Shown here in pieces: positions 1 to 8,197 of a stretch of DNA of 19,443 nucleotides; position 1 is the stretch's first letter; each line of letters opens with the position of its first letter. A program made the position numbers and the translations under genes. The notes beneath the pieces were generated by a model that was not told the DNA's origin, ran no database searches, and was given only the letters and a program-made list of their open reading frames with translations. The stretch comes from Oscillibacter sp. (GTDB taxonomy: Bacteria > Bacillota > Clostridia > Oscillospirales > Oscillospiraceae), in the NCBI GenBank assembly GCA_003539495.1, contig DPPB01000041.1, positions 38,076 through 57,518 on the forward strand, written 5' to 3'.

Positions 1-1289
1 GCTGCCAGCAGAACGTGGCCGACAGCCAGCACATTATGGGCATGCTTCGGGCTATGGGCTGTGAGTTTACGGACGAGGCAGACCGGGCCGACATCATTGT
101 GCTGAACACCTGCGCCATACGGGACCATGCGGAGAAGCGGGTTTTCGGCAATCTGGGTGCCCTGACCCATACCAAGAAGAAAAATCCCGAGCAGATCATC
201 TGCCTGTGCGGCTGCATGGCCCAGCGGCCCGAGATCGCCGAGAAGGTCCGCACAAGCTATCGCCATGTGGATCTGGTGTTCGGCCCCCAGGCCATGTGGA
301 AATTTCCGGAGCTTTTATACCGGGTCTATACCCGGCGGGGCCGGGTATTCTCCGTGGAGGAGGAGCACGGCACCATCGCCGAGGGGATGCCCGTTGTGCG
401 GGAGGGCCGCACCCGGGCGTGGGTCTCCATTATGTACGGGTGCAACAATTTCTGCTCCTACTGCATTGTCCCCTATGTCCGGGGCCGGGAGCGCAGCCGC
501 GACATGGATAAGATCGTGGCCGAGGTGAAGGAGCTGGCCGCCCAGGGCTATAAGGAGATCACCCTCCTGGGCCAGAACGTAAACTCCTACGGCAAGGACT
601 TAGAGCCCCGGCGCGACTTCGCCGACCTGCTGCAGGAGCTGGACAAGATCGACGGGGACTTTCTCCTGCGGTTCATGTCCTCCCAGCCGAAGGACGCTTC
701 CTTCAAGCTCTTTGATGTCATGGCCGGCAGCCGCCATGTGGCCCATCAGCTGCACCTGCCGGTGCAGTCCGGCTGCGACCGGGTGCTCCGGGCCATGAAC
801 CGGCCCTACGACCGGGCCCGGTATCTGGAGCTCGTCACCTATGCCCGTAAGGTCATGCCCGACCTGGTGCTCACTTCCGACGTCATCATCGGCTTTCCCG
901 GCGAGACGGAGGCGGAGGCCATGGAGACGGTGGACCTGGTGCGTCAGGTAGAGTTTGACGCCCTGTTTACCTTTATTTTCTCTCCCCGCCCCGGCACCCC
1001 GGCGGCCAAGATGGACGACCCCGTGCCCCGGGCGGAGAAGCAGAAGTGGTTTGATACCCTCTGTGCCGTCCAAAATGAAATTTCCGCTCGCCTCCACGCC
1101 TGCTATGTGGGCAAGACTCTCCGATGCCTGGTGGACGGCGAAACGGACGACGCCCGCTGGCCCCTGTCTGCCCGCACCGCCGGAGGCCGCCTGGTGCATC
1201 TTGTAGGCGACAAATCCGCCCTGGGCCAGTACCGCGACATAAAAATCACCGACAGCAATACCTGGGCCCTGTTCGGCGAGATGGTGTAA
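1..1289 (+). CDS. miaB: tRNA-2-methylthio-N6-dimethylallyladenosine synthase MiaB (5' end missing)
   Basis: This radical-SAM methylthiotransferase adds the 2-methylthio group to i6A37 of tRNAs, using the product of MiaA encoded further downstream. The reading frame is already open at base 3 (Cys-Gln-Gln-Asn, the GCQxN motif of the N-terminal domain), so the true start lies outside the window; the GTG at 15 is internal. Three N-terminal cluster cysteines are visible at 3, 111 (NTCA) and 213 (GCMAQR). The radical-SAM CX3CX2C cysteines are at 441, 453 and 462. The motif GQNVNSYGKD and the conserved LHLPVQSGCDRVLRAMNR follow, and a short TRAM-like domain occupies roughly the last 65 codons. About 429 residues are present, close to a complete protein. 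The closest alternative is another MTTase (MtaB or RimO), but the neighbouring mutL/mutS/miaA/hfq favours MiaB. Confidence 0.93.
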   Translation, partial: CQQNVADSQHIMGMLRAMGCEFTDEADRADIIVLNTCAIRDHAEKRVFGNLGALTHTKKKNPEQIICLCGCMAQRPEIAEKVRTSYRHVDLVFGPQAMWKFPELLYRVYTRRGRVFSVEEEHGTIAEGMPVVREGRTRAWVSIMYGCNNFCSYCIVPYVRGRERSRDMDKIVAEVKELAAQGYKEITLLGQNVNSYGKDLEPRRDFADLLQELDKIDGDFLLRFMSSQPKDASFKLFDVMAGSRHVAHQLHLPVQSGCDRVLRAMNRPYDRARYLELVTYARKVMPDLVLTSDVIIGFPGETEAEAMETVDLVRQVEFDALFTFIFSPRPGTPAAKMDDPVPRAEKQKWFDTLCAVQNEISARLHACYVGKTLRCLVDGETDDARWPLSARTAGGRLVHLVGDKSALGQYRDIKITDSNTWALFGEMV

Positions 1290-1311
1290 CGGGTATTTTG
1301 GTGTTTTGATA

Positions 1312-1356
1312 TGTCATTGCGAGGGCGCTTTGCGCCCGTGGCAATCCGTAATCCCC
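1312..1356 (+). repeat. REP-like palindrome, copy 1
   Basis: The ends read TGTCATTGCGAG and GTGGCAATCCGTAATCCCC, in which TTGCGA-type and GGCAATCC segments are imperfect inverted complements. The variable centre forms a GGGCGC/GCGCCC hairpin with a TTT loop (1323-1337). It begins 22 bp after the miaB stop and forms the left border of the composite repeat. Confidence 0.85.
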
Positions 1357-1628
1357 TGCGTCATGCCTCCGGCGGCTCCCTTTCTTTCTGCGGCGAAAGA
1401 AAGGGAGAAAAGAACGCCGCCAAAACCAAGGTTTTGGGATCCTTTCCGCGGCTGAGGTGCTGATTGTGTCGGTCCCCTCTTGCCCCGCGAATCGGTCTGT
1501 GCAAAATTCATGCCGTGCTTTCGTATCGCCTCTGCGCCTACCTCCGCGGCGCACTCTGTGCTTGTGCTGGCTGTCCAAACGGGGGCACATTCTGCATCTA
1601 CCGTGCGGGGCGATGTGGGCATCGCCCC
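1357..1628 (+). repeat. Core of composite repeat, copy A
   Basis: This segment is collinear with 6771-7034. It starts with a perfect 12-bp stem (1377-1388 with 1395-1406, loop TGCGGC) nested inside a GGCGGC/GCCGCC outer stem, followed by a CAAAACC/GGTTTTG mini-hairpin. A shared stretch rich in TTTCGTATCG and CTTGTGCTGGCT ends at 1572. A perfect 9-bp stem (1607-1615 with 1620-1628) closes this copy; its left arm is missing from copy B. No protein is supported. Confidence 0.8.
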
Positions 1629-1718
1629 CTATGAAATTCTATCGGTAAACGGAGCGTAGGGGCCGGCGTCCCCGACGGCCCGCGCCCGGCCTTGCACCTC
1701 ACCTCTTGTGAACAACAA

Positions 1719-1768
1719 TGTCATTACGAGACCAGCGCACATGCTGGTCATGGCAATCCGTAATCCCC
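1719..1768 (+). repeat. REP-like palindrome, copy 2 (mutL leader)
   Basis: The ends TGTCATTACGAG and TGGCAATCCGTAATCCCC match the other copies. The centre is a hairpin ACCAGC/GCTGGT (1731-1748). It ends 29 bp before the mutL start codon and just upstream of the ribosome binding site. Confidence 0.85.
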
Positions 1769-1797
1769 ATATTCCTCAAAAAAAGGAGGCCGTCTCC

Positions 1798-3732
1798 ATG
1801 CCCATCATTCAATGCTTAGACTCTCACGTAGCCGACCTCATTGCCGCCGGCGAGGTGGTGGAGCGCCCGGCCAGCGTGGCCAAGGAGCTGCTGGAAAACG
1901 CCCTGGACGCTGGGGCCTCCGCCATTTCTGTGGAGATACAGCACGGGGGTCTCACCTATCTGCGCATCACCGATAACGGCTGCGGCATCGCGCCATCGCA
2001 GCTTCCCACGGCCTTTCTGCGCCATGCCACCAGCAAGCTCCGCCGGGCGGAGGATCTGGCCGCCATTGGCACCCTTGGCTTCCGGGGCGAGGCCCTGGCT
2101 GCCATTGCCGCCGTGTCCCGGGTGGACATCTTCTCCCGGGAACGGGGGGCGGATCGGGGCGCATCTCTCCACTTGGAGGGCGGCGTGCCCGGGGAAGTCA
2201 CCGAGACCGGCTGCCCCGAGGGAACTACCCTTTGCGTCCGGGATTTATTTTATAACACCCCCGCCCGCATGAAGTTTATGAAGAAGGATACCGCCGAGGC
2301 TGCCGCCGTCACCGGCGTTGTCACCCACCTGGCCCTGAGCCATCCGGAGGTGTCCGTGAAGCTGATCCGGGACGGGGCAGAGGTGCTCCACACCCCCGGC
2401 GACGGCCAGCTGCGCTCTGCTGTCTACGCCGCCCTGGGCCGGGATTTTGCCCTGGGCCTGCTGCCTATCAGCGGCTGCGGCGGCGATATTTCCGTGGAGG
2501 GCTTTGTCACCAAGCCCCTAAACGGCGGCGGCACCCGTGGCCGGCAGCTGTTTTTCGTTAACGGCCGGTTTGTGAAGAGCCAGCTCCTCACTGCCGCCCT
2601 GGAGGAGGCATACCGCAACCGGCTGCTCAAGGGCAAGTTCCCCGGCTGTGTGCTGCACATCACCCTGCCGAAAAATACCGTGGACGTGAATGTCCACCCG
2701 GCTAAGACCGTGGTGAAATTTCAAAATGAGCGGGCCGTCTTTGACGCGGTACACTACACCGTCAAGGACCTGCTCACCGCCGGAGAAACCCCCAAGCCCG
2801 TCCAGCAGACCTTTTACCAATCCATGACCGTCCGGGAGTACAGGGAGCGGCAGACTCCGCCCCCGGCGGAAAAGCGTCCCCTGGGCAGCTACTCTGCCCG
2901 CCCGGCGGTAGACCCCGATGCCAAGCTTCCCATCCGGGACAGCGTCCACCGGCCCGCCCCGCTCCCGACCCGGGACCCCCAGCCTGCACAGGCGCGTCCG
3001 GCCCCGGTGAAAGCCCCCGTTCCGGCGGAAACGATTGCCCGGACGGAGCCATCCGCCCCGGCCCTTGTCCCGGCGGAGGAAAGGCCCGCTCCCGCGGAGG
3101 TCCCCGCCTCTGCCCCCCGGCGCAATACCATTGACCTGCCCATCCAGCAGACTCTCACGGAAAAGCCCGCCCCCTGGCGGATGGTGGGTGAGGCACTGGA
3201 TACCTATATCATATGCCAGGATGAAAGCGAGAATCTCTGGCTCATTGATAAGCACGCCGCCCATGAGCGCCTGCGCTTTAACGCCTTGAAGGAGCGGCAG
3301 GAGCCGCCCATGAGCCAGCTGCTGCTCCAGCCCCTGGCGGTGGATTTGGAGGCGGATGCCTACGCCGCCGCCCTGGCAAGCCTGTCCCTTTTGGAGGAGC
3401 TTGGCTTCTCCTGTGAGGATTTCGGCGCCGGGACGCTGCTGGTGCGTGAAGTTCCGGCAGATATCTGCCCGGAGGACGCCGCCGCCACCATAGAGGAGCT
3501 GGCTGAGGGCCTGCGTCTGGGCCGGGCCGACCCCGCCGCTGCCCGGGACCACCTCCTGCAGACCATGGCCTGCAAGTCCGCTATCAAGGCGGGGATGCAC
3601 ACCTCCCCTGCGGAGCTGCGGGCTCTGGTGGACCGGGTGCAATCCGGCGAAATTCAGTACTGCCCCCATGGCCGCCCCGTGGCGGTGAAGCTCACCCGCT
3701 ACGAGATCGAGAAGATGTTCAAGCGGGCTTAA
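1798..3732 (+). CDS. mutL: DNA mismatch repair protein MutL
   Basis: MutL couples MutS mismatch recognition to strand processing and, in this lineage, normally nicks DNA itself. The start at 1798 follows AAAAGGAGG and gives the family N-terminus (I-x-x-LDSHVADLIAAGEVVERPASV); an in-frame GTG start at 1708 would add repeat-encoded residues and is rejected. The GHKL ATPase is seen at ENALDAGA (33-40), DNGCGI (59-64), ATSK and GFRGEAL (94-100), with the transducer motif NTVDVNVHPAK near 293-303. Residues about 335-450 are a Pro/Ala-rich linker. The C-terminal domain has DKHAAHER (484-491), ACK (591-593), CPHGRP (622-627) and FKR (641-643), typical of endonuclease-type MutL. The usual second Glu of DQHAx2Ex4E is Asn495. 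The 644-residue length is normal. mutS follows after 107 bp. Confidence 0.97.
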   Translation: MPIIQCLDSHVADLIAAGEVVERPASVAKELLENALDAGASAISVEIQHGGLTYLRITDNGCGIAPSQLPTAFLRHATSKLRRAEDLAAIGTLGFRGEALAAIAAVSRVDIFSRERGADRGASLHLEGGVPGEVTETGCPEGTTLCVRDLFYNTPARMKFMKKDTAEAAAVTGVVTHLALSHPEVSVKLIRDGAEVLHTPGDGQLRSAVYAALGRDFALGLLPISGCGGDISVEGFVTKPLNGGGTRGRQLFFVNGRFVKSQLLTAALEEAYRNRLLKGKFPGCVLHITLPKNTVDVNVHPAKTVVKFQNERAVFDAVHYTVKDLLTAGETPKPVQQTFYQSMTVREYRERQTPPPAEKRPLGSYSARPAVDPDAKLPIRDSVHRPAPLPTRDPQPAQARPAPVKAPVPAETIARTEPSAPALVPAEERPAPAEVPASAPRRNTIDLPIQQTLTEKPAPWRMVGEALDTYIICQDESENLWLIDKHAAHERLRFNALKERQEPPMSQLLLQPLAVDLEADAYAAALASLSLLEELGFSCEDFGAGTLLVREVPADICPEDAAATIEELAEGLRLGRADPAAARDHLLQTMACKSAIKAGMHTSPAELRALVDRVQSGEIQYCPHGRPVAVKLTRYEIEKMFKRA

Positions 3733-3839
3733 GGCGGCTTTTTTGCTCCTAAATAAGATAATTTTGCACTTTTCCACAAAGTTTTCCACCTTTTCCCAGC
3801 GAGACCCGCCGCCCCGGCGGCAGAAAGATGTGACCGATT

Positions 3840-6434
3840 ATGGCTGAACTGACCCCCATGATGAAGCAATACCTGGAAATCAAGGAGCAGAACAAGGACT
3901 CCATCCTGTTCTTCCGCTTGGGCGATTTCTACGAGATGTTCGGCGCCGACGCCCGGACGGCTTCCCGGGAGCTGGACCTGACCCTCACCACCCGAGACAA
4001 GGATAAGAATAAGTCCTTTGACGAGAAGGTGCCTATGTGCGGCGTCCCCTACCACTCCTCTGACGGGTACATTGCCCGGCTCATTGCCAAGGGCTATAAG
4101 GTGGCCATCTGCGAGCAGACCGAGGACCCGGCTACGGCCAAGGGCCTTGTAAAGCGGGACATTATCCGGGTGGTCACCCCCGGCACCGTCCTGGACGACA
4201 CCTCTCTGGAGGCCGGCCGCAGCAACTTCTGCGCCGCCGCCTGGCTGGGGGAGGATAAGGCCGGCTTTGCCGCCTGTGATATCTCCACCGGCCAGACCCA
4301 TGCCACGGCCTTTTCCGGCCCCGACGCCGGTGTCCACCTGCTCAATGAGGTGGCCCGGTTTTCCCCGGCGGAGATCATCCTCAATGATGCCGCTGCCCGG
4401 GATGCCGCCCTGCAGGTGCTCACGGAGGATAAGCTCTCCTGCCACCGGGAGATTCGCGAGACCGATGGCCCCGCCGCCCGGACCCGCATCGCCGCCCAAT
4501 TCGGGGAACAGGCCCTTTCGGACCTCCCTGCCGATAATTACGCTCCTCTCCTGGCCCTGGGCAATCTTCTGAATTATCTCCACGAGACTCAAAGGGGAGA
4601 TCTACACCACATTGACACCCTGGACTTTTACCGTCAGGGCCAGTTCATGGAGCTGGACATCTCTGCCCGGCGGAACTTAGAGCTGACGGAGACCCTCCGC
4701 AGCAAGGAAAAAAAGGGCAGCCTCCTGTGGGTGCTGGATAAGACCAAGACCGCCATGGGCGCGCGGATGCTGCGCAGCTGGCTGGAAAGGCCGCTTCTCA
4801 GCGTCCGGGATATTGACCGCCGTGCGGATTGCGTGGAGCGCCTGGTAAATGACACCGTCACCCGGGAGGAGCTGGTTCTGGCACTCTCCGGTATCAGTGA
4901 TATGGAGCGGCTCATGAGCCGCATCGTCTACGGCAGCGCCGGGGGCCGGGATGTGGTGGCCCTGCGGACCGCCATGGAAAAGCTTCCCGCTATCAAGGCA
5001 CTGCTGGCGGCCTTCCCCAAGGGCCGCCTCCACGAGCTCTACAGCACCCTGGACACCCTGGATGACCTGGCAAAGCGCATTGCCGATACCCTCCGGGAGG
5101 AGCCCCCCTTCTCCGTCCGGGAGGGCGAGTTCATCCGGGACGGCTTCCACCCGGAGGTGGACCGGCTCCGGGGCATCCTCCACGGGGGCAAGGGCCTCAT
5201 GACCTCTATGGAGGCCCAGGAGAAAGAGAAAACCGGTATCCGCACCCTGAAAATCGGCTATAACAAGGTGTTCGGCTACTATATCGAGGTGTCCAACTCC
5301 TTCAAGGATCAGGTCCCCGACACCTATATCAGAAAGCAGACCCTGGTAAACGGCGAGCGCTATATCACCCAGGAGCTGAAAAACCTGGAGAGCGATATTC
5401 TCACCGCCAGCGACCGGGTCTCTGCCCTGGAATATGAGCTGTTCACCGACCTGCGCACGGAGCTTGCCGGCCAGGTGTCCCGGATCCAGGCCAGCGCCTC
5501 GGCGGTGGCGGAGCTGGATAGCCTCTGTTCCTTGGCCTCTGTGGCCGTCAGCAACGGCTACTGCCGCCCCACGGTGGACGACTCCGGCGTCCTGGAGATT
5601 CACGACGGCCGCCACCCGGTGGTGGAAAAAATGCGCCCGGACGCCCTGTTTGTCCCCAATGACACCTACATGGGCGAAAAAGAGGGCCGGGCCGCCATCA
5701 TCACCGGCCCCAATATGGCCGGTAAATCTACCTATATGCGCCAGGTGGCCCTCATCGTGCTTCTGGCCCAGATCGGCTCCTTCGTCCCGGCCAAAAGCGC
5801 CCGTCTGGGCGTGGTGGACCGTATCTTCACCCGCATCGGCGCCTCCGACGATCTCTCCGCCGGCCAATCCACCTTCATGGTGGAGATGACCGAGGTCAGC
5901 GATATTCTCCGCTCTGCCACCAAAAGCAGCCTGCTGATCCTGGATGAGATTGGCCGGGGTACCAGCACCTTTGACGGCATGAGCATTGCCCGGGCGGTGC
6001 TGGAATACTGTGCCGACCCCAAAAAGCTGGGGGCCAAGACCCTTTTTGCCACCCATTACCACGAGCTCACCGACATGGAGCACAGCCTCCCCGGTGTGCA
6101 GAATTACAACATCGCCGTCCGGGCCCGGGGGGAGGAGATCATCTTCCTGCGCAAGATCGTCCCCGGCGGCGCCGACCGCAGCTACGGTATCGAGGTGGCC
6201 CGCTTGGCGGGCCTGCCGGAGGGGGTCATCGCCCGGGCTAAGACCATTCTTCGGGAGTTGGAGACTGAGGCCGGCAAAGCTCCGTCCCCTACTCGGGAGG
6301 AGACAGACCAGGTTTCCCTCTCCAATTTGGCTGAAAGCGAGGTAATTGACCGCCTCCGCCGGGAGCAAGTGGACACTCTCTCCCCGCTGGAAGCATTGAA
6401 TCTGCTCTACGAATTAAAGCAAAAGCTGCAGTGA
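3840..6434 (+). CDS. mutS: DNA mismatch repair protein MutS
   Basis: MutS is the mismatch-binding ATPase that recruits MutL. The 864-residue product is full length. The N-terminal TPMMKQYLEIK and the mismatch-wedge motif F30-Y31-E32 define a MutS1-type protein. The clamp and lever regions lead to the ATPase, with Walker A GPNMAGKS (623-630), the signature region near GASDDLSAGQSTFMVEM, Walker B LLILDEIGRG (698-707) and the ATHYHEL switch (His739). A helical C-terminal dimerisation segment ends in LSPLEALNLLYELKQKL. The start at 3840 is chosen by this family N-terminus, although the ribosome binding site (AGAAAG, well upstream) is weak. It follows mutL, the reverse of the mutS-mutL order usual in Firmicutes. 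Confidence 0.97.
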   Translation: MAELTPMMKQYLEIKEQNKDSILFFRLGDFYEMFGADARTASRELDLTLTTRDKDKNKSFDEKVPMCGVPYHSSDGYIARLIAKGYKVAICEQTEDPATAKGLVKRDIIRVVTPGTVLDDTSLEAGRSNFCAAAWLGEDKAGFAACDISTGQTHATAFSGPDAGVHLLNEVARFSPAEIILNDAAARDAALQVLTEDKLSCHREIRETDGPAARTRIAAQFGEQALSDLPADNYAPLLALGNLLNYLHETQRGDLHHIDTLDFYRQGQFMELDISARRNLELTETLRSKEKKGSLLWVLDKTKTAMGARMLRSWLERPLLSVRDIDRRADCVERLVNDTVTREELVLALSGISDMERLMSRIVYGSAGGRDVVALRTAMEKLPAIKALLAAFPKGRLHELYSTLDTLDDLAKRIADTLREEPPFSVREGEFIRDGFHPEVDRLRGILHGGKGLMTSMEAQEKEKTGIRTLKIGYNKVFGYYIEVSNSFKDQVPDTYIRKQTLVNGERYITQELKNLESDILTASDRVSALEYELFTDLRTELAGQVSRIQASASAVAELDSLCSLASVAVSNGYCRPTVDDSGVLEIHDGRHPVVEKMRPDALFVPNDTYMGEKEGRAAIITGPNMAGKSTYMRQVALIVLLAQIGSFVPAKSARLGVVDRIFTRIGASDDLSAGQSTFMVEMTEVSDILRSATKSSLLILDEIGRGTSTFDGMSIARAVLEYCADPKKLGAKTLFATHYHELTDMEHSLPGVQNYNIAVRARGEEIIFLRKIVPGGADRSYGIEVARLAGLPEGVIARAKTILRELETEAGKAPSPTREETDQVSLSNLAESEVIDRLRREQVDTLSPLEALNLLYELKQKLQ

Positions 6435-6530
6435 CCGACCTGCCGCAGGGGCGACCCTGGCGGTCACCTGCCCGCTGCACTCCTTATTACGCATCTGTAG
6501 GGGGCGGCGGTTGCCCACCGTCGTGCCAAC

Positions 6531-6562
6531 CGATTCCCGGCCACTGTCGTGGCCGCCAATCG
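6531..6562 (+). repeat. Long imperfect hairpin
   Basis: Arms 6531-6543 and 6550-6562 pair as CGATT and CGGCCA against TGGCCG and AATCG around a symmetric 2-nt CC/CC internal loop, with loop CTGTCG. No T-run follows, so it is not a standard intrinsic terminator. Confidence 0.7.
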
Positions 6563-6658
6563 GGGCACTTCCTCGAAACCGGCTCGCTTCATCTGCCACT
6601 GGCAGCGCTTCGCCGATTTCCCCGACGCCCCGCTTACTGCACTCCTTGAAACGTTTCC

Positions 6659-6719
6659 GTAGGGCGGGGTGCCCTCACCCCGCCGACCCGGACTTGCACC
6701 GCACTCCTTGCAAAAACCA
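6659..6719 (+). repeat. GTAGGG hairpin plus CTTGCACCGCAC tail
   Basis: GTAGGGCGGGGTG and its complement CACCCCGCC form a stem around CCCT. The tail CTTGCACCGCACTCCTTGCA leads directly into REP copy 3. Similar units precede the REP copies at 1719, 7101, 12246 and 16032, so this is a recurring two-part module. Confidence 0.7.
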
Positions 6720-6770
6720 TGTCATTGCGACGCCAGTGCGCACACTGGCTGTGGCAATCCGTAATACCCC
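6720..6770 (+). repeat. REP-like palindrome, copy 3
   Basis: Ends TGTCATTGCGA and GTGGCAATCCGTAATACCCC enclose a perfect central stem GCCAGTG/CACTGGC (6732-6738 with 6743-6749). It is the left border of composite repeat copy B, equivalent to copy 1. Confidence 0.87.
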
Positions 6771-7034
6771 TGCGCCCGCCTATGCCTCCGGCGGCTCCCT
6801 TTCTTTCTGCGGCGAAAGAAAGGGAGGAAAGAACGCCGTCAAAACCAAGGTTTTGAAATCCTTTCCGCGGCTGAGGTGCCGTTCAAGTCGGCCCTTTCTG
6901 CCACGCGAATTGGAATAAGCAAATTTCGCGTCTTGCTTTCGTATCGTCTCTGCGTCTAATGCCGCGACGCGCTCCGCGCTTGTGCTGGCTTGGCCTGGCA
7001 GGGGTAAAGCCAGCGTCTACCGTGGGCATCGCCC
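6771..7034 (+). repeat. Core of composite repeat, copy B
   Basis: This is collinear with 1357-1628. The 12-bp stem (6796-6807 with 6814-6825, loop TGCGGC), the AAAACCAAGGTTTTG mini-hairpin, TCCTTTCCGCGGCTGAGGTG and the CTTGTGCTGGCT stretch (6979-6990) are all shared. The final GGGCATCGCCCC is present, but the left arm that pairs with it in copy A is absent. Confidence 0.8.
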
Positions 7035-7100
7035 CATACAAGCTGTTTTGTAGGGCGGGACCTATGTGTCCCGCCGCCCACCGCACTCGCTGCAAGACCC

Positions 7101-7150
7101 GTCATTGCGAGCCGGTGACCGACGTCACCGGTGCGGCAATCCGCAATCCC
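7101..7150 (+). repeat. REP-like palindrome, copy 4 (miaA leader)
   Basis: GTCATTGCGAG and GCGGCAATCCGCAATCCC bracket a perfect stem CCGGTGAC/GTCACCGG (7112-7119 with 7124-7131). It ends 26 bp before the miaA start, and the ribosome binding site follows 12 bp later. Confidence 0.85.
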
Positions 7151-7176
7151 GCATCCCCCACGAAAGGAGCTTTCCC

Positions 7177-8121
7177 ATGGACAACCGTGTTATCTGCGTC
7201 GTCGGCCCCACCGCCACCGGCAAAACCAAAATGGGCGTGGCCCTGGCAAAGCGCTTCGGCGGCGAGGTGGTGTCCGTGGACTCCATGCAGATCTACCGGG
7301 GCATGACCATCGGCACCGCCGCTCCCACGGCGGAGGAAACAGAGGGCATCCCCCACCACATGGTGGCAGTGGCCGACCCGGCCGAGAGCTGGTCTGTGGC
7401 CCGATTCACGGAGCGGGCCGACCGCTGCATCCAGGATATCCTCTGCCGGGGAAGGCGCCCTGTCTTAGTGGGCGGCACGGGCCTTTATCTGGACTCCATC
7501 CTCTCCGGCCGGACCTTTGCCGCCGGGCACAGCGGCGGCGAGGTGCGAAGGGCCCTCCAAACGGAGCTGGCACAGGGCGGCATCGAGCCTCTTTACCGCC
7601 AATTACAGGCCATTGACCCCACAGCCGCCGCCCGCCTGCACCTGAGCGATGAAAAGCGCATCCTCCGGGCCCTGGAGGTCTTTCGGGAGACCGGCGAGAC
7701 CATCACCGCCCACGATGCGCGCACCCGCCTCCGTCCCCCCAAGTACCGGGCCTATACCATCGGCCTTACCTTCCGGGACCGGGCCGATCTCTATGAGCGC
7801 ATCGACTGCCGGGTGGATACCATGGTGGCCCAGGGACTTCTGCAGGAGGTGGAAGCCCTGCTTAAAAGTGGCCTGCCTGAAACCGCCACAGCCCTCCAGG
7901 CCATCGGCTATAAGCAGTTTTTGTCCGTCTACCGGGGCGACACCCCAGCTCGGGATGCCGTGGCAGAGGTGAAGCTCCGCTCCCGGCAGTACGCCAAGCG
8001 TCAGCTCACCTGGCTGCGCCGCAAGGAGGACATCCACTGGATTCTTTGGGAGAAAACCCCCGATTTCCCGGCGGGCCTCCAAAATGCGACAGAATATCTC
8101 CTCGCCCAGGGCTTAGGATAG
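7177..8121 (+). CDS. miaA: tRNA dimethylallyltransferase MiaA
   Basis: MiaA transfers dimethylallyl from DMAPP to N6 of A37 in tRNAs reading U-starting codons, making the substrate of MiaB. The 314-residue product has the P-loop GPTATGKT (10-17), DSMQIYRGM (35-43), the GTAAPT segment, GGTGLYLDSIL (99-109) and the C-terminal TALQAIGYKQF and RQYAKRQLTWLRR motifs that bind tRNA. The start at 7177 follows AAAGGAG at 7164-7170; an in-frame start at 7066 would translate the REP repeat and is rejected. hfq starts 76 bp after the stop, the standard miaA-hfq pairing. Confidence 0.96.
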   Translation: MDNRVICVVGPTATGKTKMGVALAKRFGGEVVSVDSMQIYRGMTIGTAAPTAEETEGIPHHMVAVADPAESWSVARFTERADRCIQDILCRGRRPVLVGGTGLYLDSILSGRTFAAGHSGGEVRRALQTELAQGGIEPLYRQLQAIDPTAAARLHLSDEKRILRALEVFRETGETITAHDARTRLRPPKYRAYTIGLTFRDRADLYERIDCRVDTMVAQGLLQEVEALLKSGLPETATALQAIGYKQFLSVYRGDTPARDAVAEVKLRSRQYAKRQLTWLRRKEDIHWILWEKTPDFPAGLQNATEYLLAQGLG

Positions 8122-8127
8122 ACCCGG

Positions 8128-8168
8128 GCGGACAAGCATAAAAGCCTACCATGAATGGTATCGTCCGC
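8128..8168 (+). promoter_or_regulatory. Two-part hairpin in the miaA-hfq spacer
   Basis: An outer stem GCGGAC/GTCCGC (8128-8133 with 8163-8168) encloses an inner stem TACCA/TGGTA (8147-8151 with 8156-8160). It lies 11 bp ahead of the purine-rich hfq ribosome binding site, and no T-run follows, so it looks more like a leader structure or mRNA-processing site than a terminator. Function is inferred. Confidence 0.45.
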
Positions 8169-8197
8169 ACCAAAACATAGAAAAAGGAGCAGACGAT

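Larger units (their letters stand above)
1290..1797 (+). other. 508-bp gene-free interval filled by a composite repeat
   Basis: No credible gene lies here. From 1312 to 1768 the interval is a composite repeat: a REP-like palindrome at each end, a hairpin-rich core from 1357 to about 1628, and a GC-rich palindromic piece around 1656-1685 followed by a CTTGCACCTCAC stretch. The same order recurs at 6720-7150. Only the last 29 bases hold the mutL ribosome binding site. No convincing -35/-10 promoter was found. Minus-strand reading frames across the core are judged spurious. Confidence 0.8.
6435..7176 (+). other. 742-bp gene-free interval made of palindromic repeats
   Basis: This mutS-miaA gap contains no supportable gene. 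From left to right it holds a GTAGGGGGCGGCGG-type GC palindrome (about 6497-6526), a strong hairpin at 6531-6562, a second GTAGGG-type hairpin with a CTTGCACCGCAC tail (6659-6719), and the complete composite repeat copy B (6720-7150) with REP palindromes at both ends. The miaA ribosome binding site AAAGGAG is in the last 14 bases. I saw no good promoter. Confidence 0.8.

Noticed and set aside
1246..1622. Minus-strand frames across composite repeat A that resemble one at 6883-7095 in peptide sequence
   Set aside because: The similarity (RRRGDTKAR against RRRDDTKAR) comes from the DNA repeat itself. Frames overlap each other, include the REP palindrome and lack ribosome binding sites.
3721..3745. 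Intrinsic terminator at the end of mutL (T-run at 3739-3744)
   Set aside because: The possible stem AGCGGGC/GGCGGCT has two G-G mismatches and would be unstable.
2518..3789. Long minus-strand open frame (423 codons) opposite mutL
   Set aside because: It is the complement of a gene with clear MutL motifs in GC-rich DNA; its composition is repetitive Gly/Arg/Leu/His and it has no start signal or motif.
4677..6368. Long minus-strand open frame (563 codons) opposite mutS
   Set aside because: Antisense shadow of mutS, created by third-position GC bias; no recognisable domain.
7066..7176. N-terminal extension of MiaA by 37 codons
   Set aside because: It would translate the REP palindrome and starts before the real AAAGGAG; the family N-terminus begins at 7177.
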